The translations under genes were made by a program, and so were the position numbers. From Desulfosarcina ovata subsp. ovata (GTDB lineage: Bacteria > Desulfobacterota > Desulfobacteria > Desulfobacterales > Desulfosarcinaceae), in assembly GCF_009689005.1 (NCBI RefSeq), contig NZ_AP021879.1, positions 4,484,652 to 4,548,651 on the forward strand: a stretch of 64,000 nt of DNA. Direction: 5' to 3'. Shown in pieces: positions 61,435-64,000 of this stretch; within the stretch, counting starts at the first letter, position 1, and the number at the start of each line of letters is the position of its first letter. The notes under the pieces were generated by a model, which saw only the letters and a program-made list of their open reading frames with translations, was not told where the DNA came from and ran no database searches.

Positions 61435-63489
61435 ATGGAAGTCATTAAAACCGATTGTGGCCTATGTATCAACTGTTGCGGCATCAATGCATATGTTGAA
61501 GACGGCAAGCTGATCAAAGTGGAGGGAATTGAGGATCATTGGCTCAACAAAGGCGCCATTTGTCCCAAGGGCGAACGCGTTCCCGAATATGTCTATTCCG
61601 CCAACCGCGTCAAGACCCCGTTGAAGAAGGTCGACGGCAAATTCCAGTCGGTCTCCTGGGACTAGGCATTGCAGGAAATCGGCGACAAGCTACTGGAGCT
61701 CAAAGACAAATACGGCGCCAAAACCCTGGCCACCTATACCGGCTCCGTCGGTGTGGAACACTTTGAAATGGCCGCCTTCAACCAGCGCTTCCGCGGTGCT
61801 TACGGCAGCCCCAACTTCTTCAACGCAGAAGGAAACTGCTTCCGCTCCCGTATCCTCGCCCGCCAGATCACCTTTGGCCGCTATCCGGTGGAAGAACCGG
61901 CCAACGCCGACTGTATCATTCTCTGGGGCCGCAACCCGGATGAAAGCTACTTTCCCATGGGTCGCATCATCCGTGATGCCGTCAAAGCCGGCGCATCCCT
62001 GATCACCATCGATGTGCGTCGCATTCCCATCTCCAAACATGGCATTTTCATGCAGCCGCGTCCGGGCACGGACGCGGCCATCGGCCAGGCCATGATCCAT
62101 GTGATCATCAAAGAAGGGCTGTATGACAAGGAGTTTGTCGAAAAATACTGCCATGGTTTTGACAAACTGGCCGAATCCGTCGCCGACTGCACGCCCGAAT
62201 GGGCCGCCAAGGTCACCGGTGTGGGCGCCGCGGAAATCCGTATGATTTCCCGCATGTTCGCCAATGCCAATGCCGGCTGCATCGTTGAAGGCGTGGGGGG
62301 CATGAACCAGGGGACCAATGGTCTGCAGAACCATCGGCTTTACTCCATCCTGCAAGCTATCACCGGCAATGTCGAACGTCCTGGCGGATGGGTCACCTGT
62401 CCGATGATTCGCCTGGCCGACATGCGCCTGACCGATAAAATCGAAGGCAATGCCTTGGGATATGATGAATTTCCCGTATTTCATCAGTTCGGTAAAAATC
62501 CGCCCCCTTATGGGTCCTCATCCCTGATGTGCGATACCATGATCACGGGCAACCCTTACCCGATCAAGGCCTTCATCTGCTCGGGCGGCAACCCGGCCGT
62601 GACCTTTGCCGATACCAAGCGCTTCAACGCCGCCATGAAAAACCAGGACCTGATCGTGGTCATGGATCCCATGATGACCGAAACCGCCAACCTGGCCGAC
62701 TATGTCCTGCCCGCCTGCACCTGCTTTGAAGAGACCGGCATAGGCGGATTCCCTTACGGTATCTCCTATTGCGAGCCTTGGATTATGCTGCGCAAAGCCG
62801 TGATCGAACCGCTGTATGAAAGCAAATCGATCTGGTGGATCTGGAGCGAACTGGGCCGCAAGATGGGATACGAGGAATACTTCCCGTGGAACTCGGACGA
62901 GGAAGTGGCCGAACACTTTTTCTCCACCTCCGGCATCACCATGCAGCAGTTGAAGGATAACCCGGAAGGCCTCTACTTCGGTAAAAAAGAGTACGGGTAC
63001 CACGAGAAAAAAGGATTTTTCACTGCCAGCAAGAAGGTCGAGCTTTACTCGGATCGTATGGCCGAGTTGGGTGCCGATCCCATTCCCGTGCATGTCGAGC
63101 CCGAACAGAGCAAGGTCAGCAATCCGGAACTGGCCAAGGAATACCCGGAAGTCCTTAACACCGGCGCCCGAACCGTCGAATACATCGATGCCCAGATGCG
63201 CGATACCACCTTGCGCGTGGTCCGCCCTGAACCCGAGGCGGAAATCAACACGGCTACCGCCGACAAGTACAATATCTTCGATGGTGAATTAATCGGTATC
63301 GAAACCCCGCGCGGCAGCATCAAGATGCGCGCTTTGGTTACCCCGGACATTCTGCCCGGCGTCGTTAACGTCCCCCATGGCTGGGCCGATGCCAACTGTA
63401 ATGTCCTTTTGGATGCCGAACTGCTTGACCCGGTCTCCGGTTACATCACCATGCGCGGTGTGGCCTGCCGGTTGGTTAAACTGTCTTAA
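61435..63489 (+). CDS. Molybdopterin oxidoreductase (DMSO reductase family) with in-frame amber codon
   Basis: Read through TAG at 61663-61665, this is 684 codons. SD GGAGGGTCTGCG precedes ATG. The N-terminus binds a 4Fe-4S cluster (TDCGLCINCCG with Cys8, 11, 15, and Cys43 in AICPKGE). The cofactor ligand is probably Cys135 in AEGNCFRSR; VLPACTCFEETG and NVPHGWADAN follow. No Tat signal, so cytosolic; it resembles acetylene hydratase/thiosulfate reductase-like enzymes, substrate unknown. At codon 77 the family motif SWDEAL reads SWD-TAG-AL, one base from GAG (Glu). Everything after is intact to the stop. Options: recent nonsense mutation, pyrrolysine or other amber read-through, or sequence error. 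Confidence 0.8.
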
Positions 63490-63520
63490 TCGAAAACAGG
63501 GCCGGCGCTTGTCGAAAGAC

Positions 63521-63658
63521 GGCGCCAGCCGATATAATATAGTGTTTAAGACAATGTTTTTGGCAAGGCCAGAGGGAGGAAGCTGTATAACCCATACCGC
63601 TTTCGACCGATAACGTAGCCCAAAAACATTGTTTTGAATGCTATATCACCTGGCCGCC
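63521..63658. repeat. Nested palindromic element, copy 5 (inverted orientation)
   Basis: Outer arms GATATAATATAG...ACAATGTTTTTGGC and inverse (63618-63646). On the minus strand the inner order is ACGTTA, an arm, TATGGGTTATA at the centre, an arm, then GGCCTTG, matching the other copies though more diverged. Before it, GGCGC..GTC/GAC..GCGCC (63503-63526) may act as terminator of the molybdoenzyme gene. Confidence 0.6.
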
Positions 63659-63807
63659 GGCAGACGGCGGCACCCACTTCCAAACAGACCCACATTGGGA
63701 ACGGTGCGCAAGTTGCCCTCCAAGCAACGCGTGCCGTTTCCCGTTTTGACGCGTTCTCTTTTTTCGCTCAATTTTGCGGTGAGGATACCGGCCGTTGCCT
63801 TCCGGGT

Positions 63808-64000
63808 TCAGTCGTCCAGCGCTTCCGCGCAAAGCTCAATAGGATGACGGATGGCGATCCCTGAACCGGCCTGGGAGAGCATGTCGGCCATTTGGATCAT
63901 GCAGGCCGGACATCCCGTAACCAGCACGTCCGCGCAGGTATCCATGATCTGAGCCGCTTTCTTTCGACCGATTTCCCTGGAAAGACCATAGTACTTCAGA
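63808..64000 (-). CDS. Cysteine-rich (CCG domain) Fe-S protein, C-terminal part
   Basis: Only the last 63 or so residues are in the window: YYGLSREIGRKKAAQIMDT, then VLVTGCPACMIQMADML and IRHPIELCAEALDD. The GCPAC motif and IRHPIEL are typical of the CCG domain in GlcF/LutA/HdrB-like subunits that bind a 4Fe-4S or non-cubane cluster. Likely part of a glycolate- or lactate-oxidase-like or electron-transfer complex. The gene continues past the right edge. Confidence 0.8.
   Translation of the reverse strand, partial: LKYYGLSREIGRKKAAQIMDTCADVLVTGCPACMIQMADMLSQAGSGIAIRHPIELCAEALDD

Overview
The window reads as chromosome from a strictly anaerobic, Gram-negative bacterium of the Desulfobacterota, most like a Desulfosarcina/Desulfobacteraceae sulfate reducer. 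This is inferred from protein flavour, not from a database search. Supporting signs are a FadN-type fused beta-oxidation enzyme, selenoprotein SelD with YedF, a molybdopterin oxidoreductase, a GlcF/HdrB-like cysteine-rich protein, small cysteine-rich DUF6485 and DUF1858-type proteins, a pilMNOPQ operon and TolC porins. No rRNA, tRNA, CRISPR array or prophage was seen. Host DNA is moderately GC-rich; one IS4-type element near 60 kb is clearly AT-rich.

Layout. 1-5.3 kb: the 5' part of a DAHP synthase gene behind a Tyr/Phe-codon leader peptide and terminator, then a fadN-fadA beta-oxidation pair with a perfect FadR-type operator, and a metallo-beta-lactamase-fold hydrolase. 5.5-14.3 kb: a small hypothetical, DUF1848 protein, dusB, a lipoprotein, queF, polA, a zinc-ribbon protein joined to an EamA transporter, and a cytidylate-kinase-like protein. 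14.7-23 kb: a minus-strand operon prkA - yeaH(DUF444) - spoVR/ycgB - second divergent PrkA-like AAA protein - alpha/beta hydrolase. 23.5-28 kb: recN, FmdB zinc ribbon, SH3b protein, PfkB sugar/nucleoside kinase, TPR membrane protein. 28-31 kb: sigma-54 response regulator plus histidine kinase. 31.4-39.2 kb: small XRE regulator, pilMNOPQ and a large Ig-like surface lipoprotein. 39.4-47 kb: Nudix, SurE, HD protein, DUF6485, acyl carrier protein, ABC exporter, two TolC proteins. 47.2-52.1 kb: MinD/FleN-like ATPase, two-component proteins, TPR lipoprotein, YdcF protein. 52.4-54 kb: an alanine-codon leader and terminator in front of alaC. 54-59.2 kb: yedF, selD (in-frame UGA) and a DUF1858-type protein, divergent from a ~1030-residue radical SAM / ArsM-like methyltransferase / DUF5714 fusion. 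59.3-60.7 kb: intact IS4-family element with 9-bp target duplication. 61.4-63.5 kb: molybdopterin oxidoreductase with an in-frame amber codon. The window ends in a truncated cysteine-rich Fe-S protein.

Most interesting: (1) the triple-domain radical SAM/ArsM-like/DUF5714 protein next to selenium genes; (2) two leader-peptide attenuators not visible as ordinary ORFs, one rich in Tyr/Phe codons before DAHP synthase and one with five Ala codons before alanine aminotransferase; (3) the amber codon inside an otherwise intact molybdoenzyme of an organism that recodes UGA; (4) a PrkA/YeaH/SpoVR operon with a second PrkA-like protein; (5) a family of about five large nested palindromes of shared design between genes.
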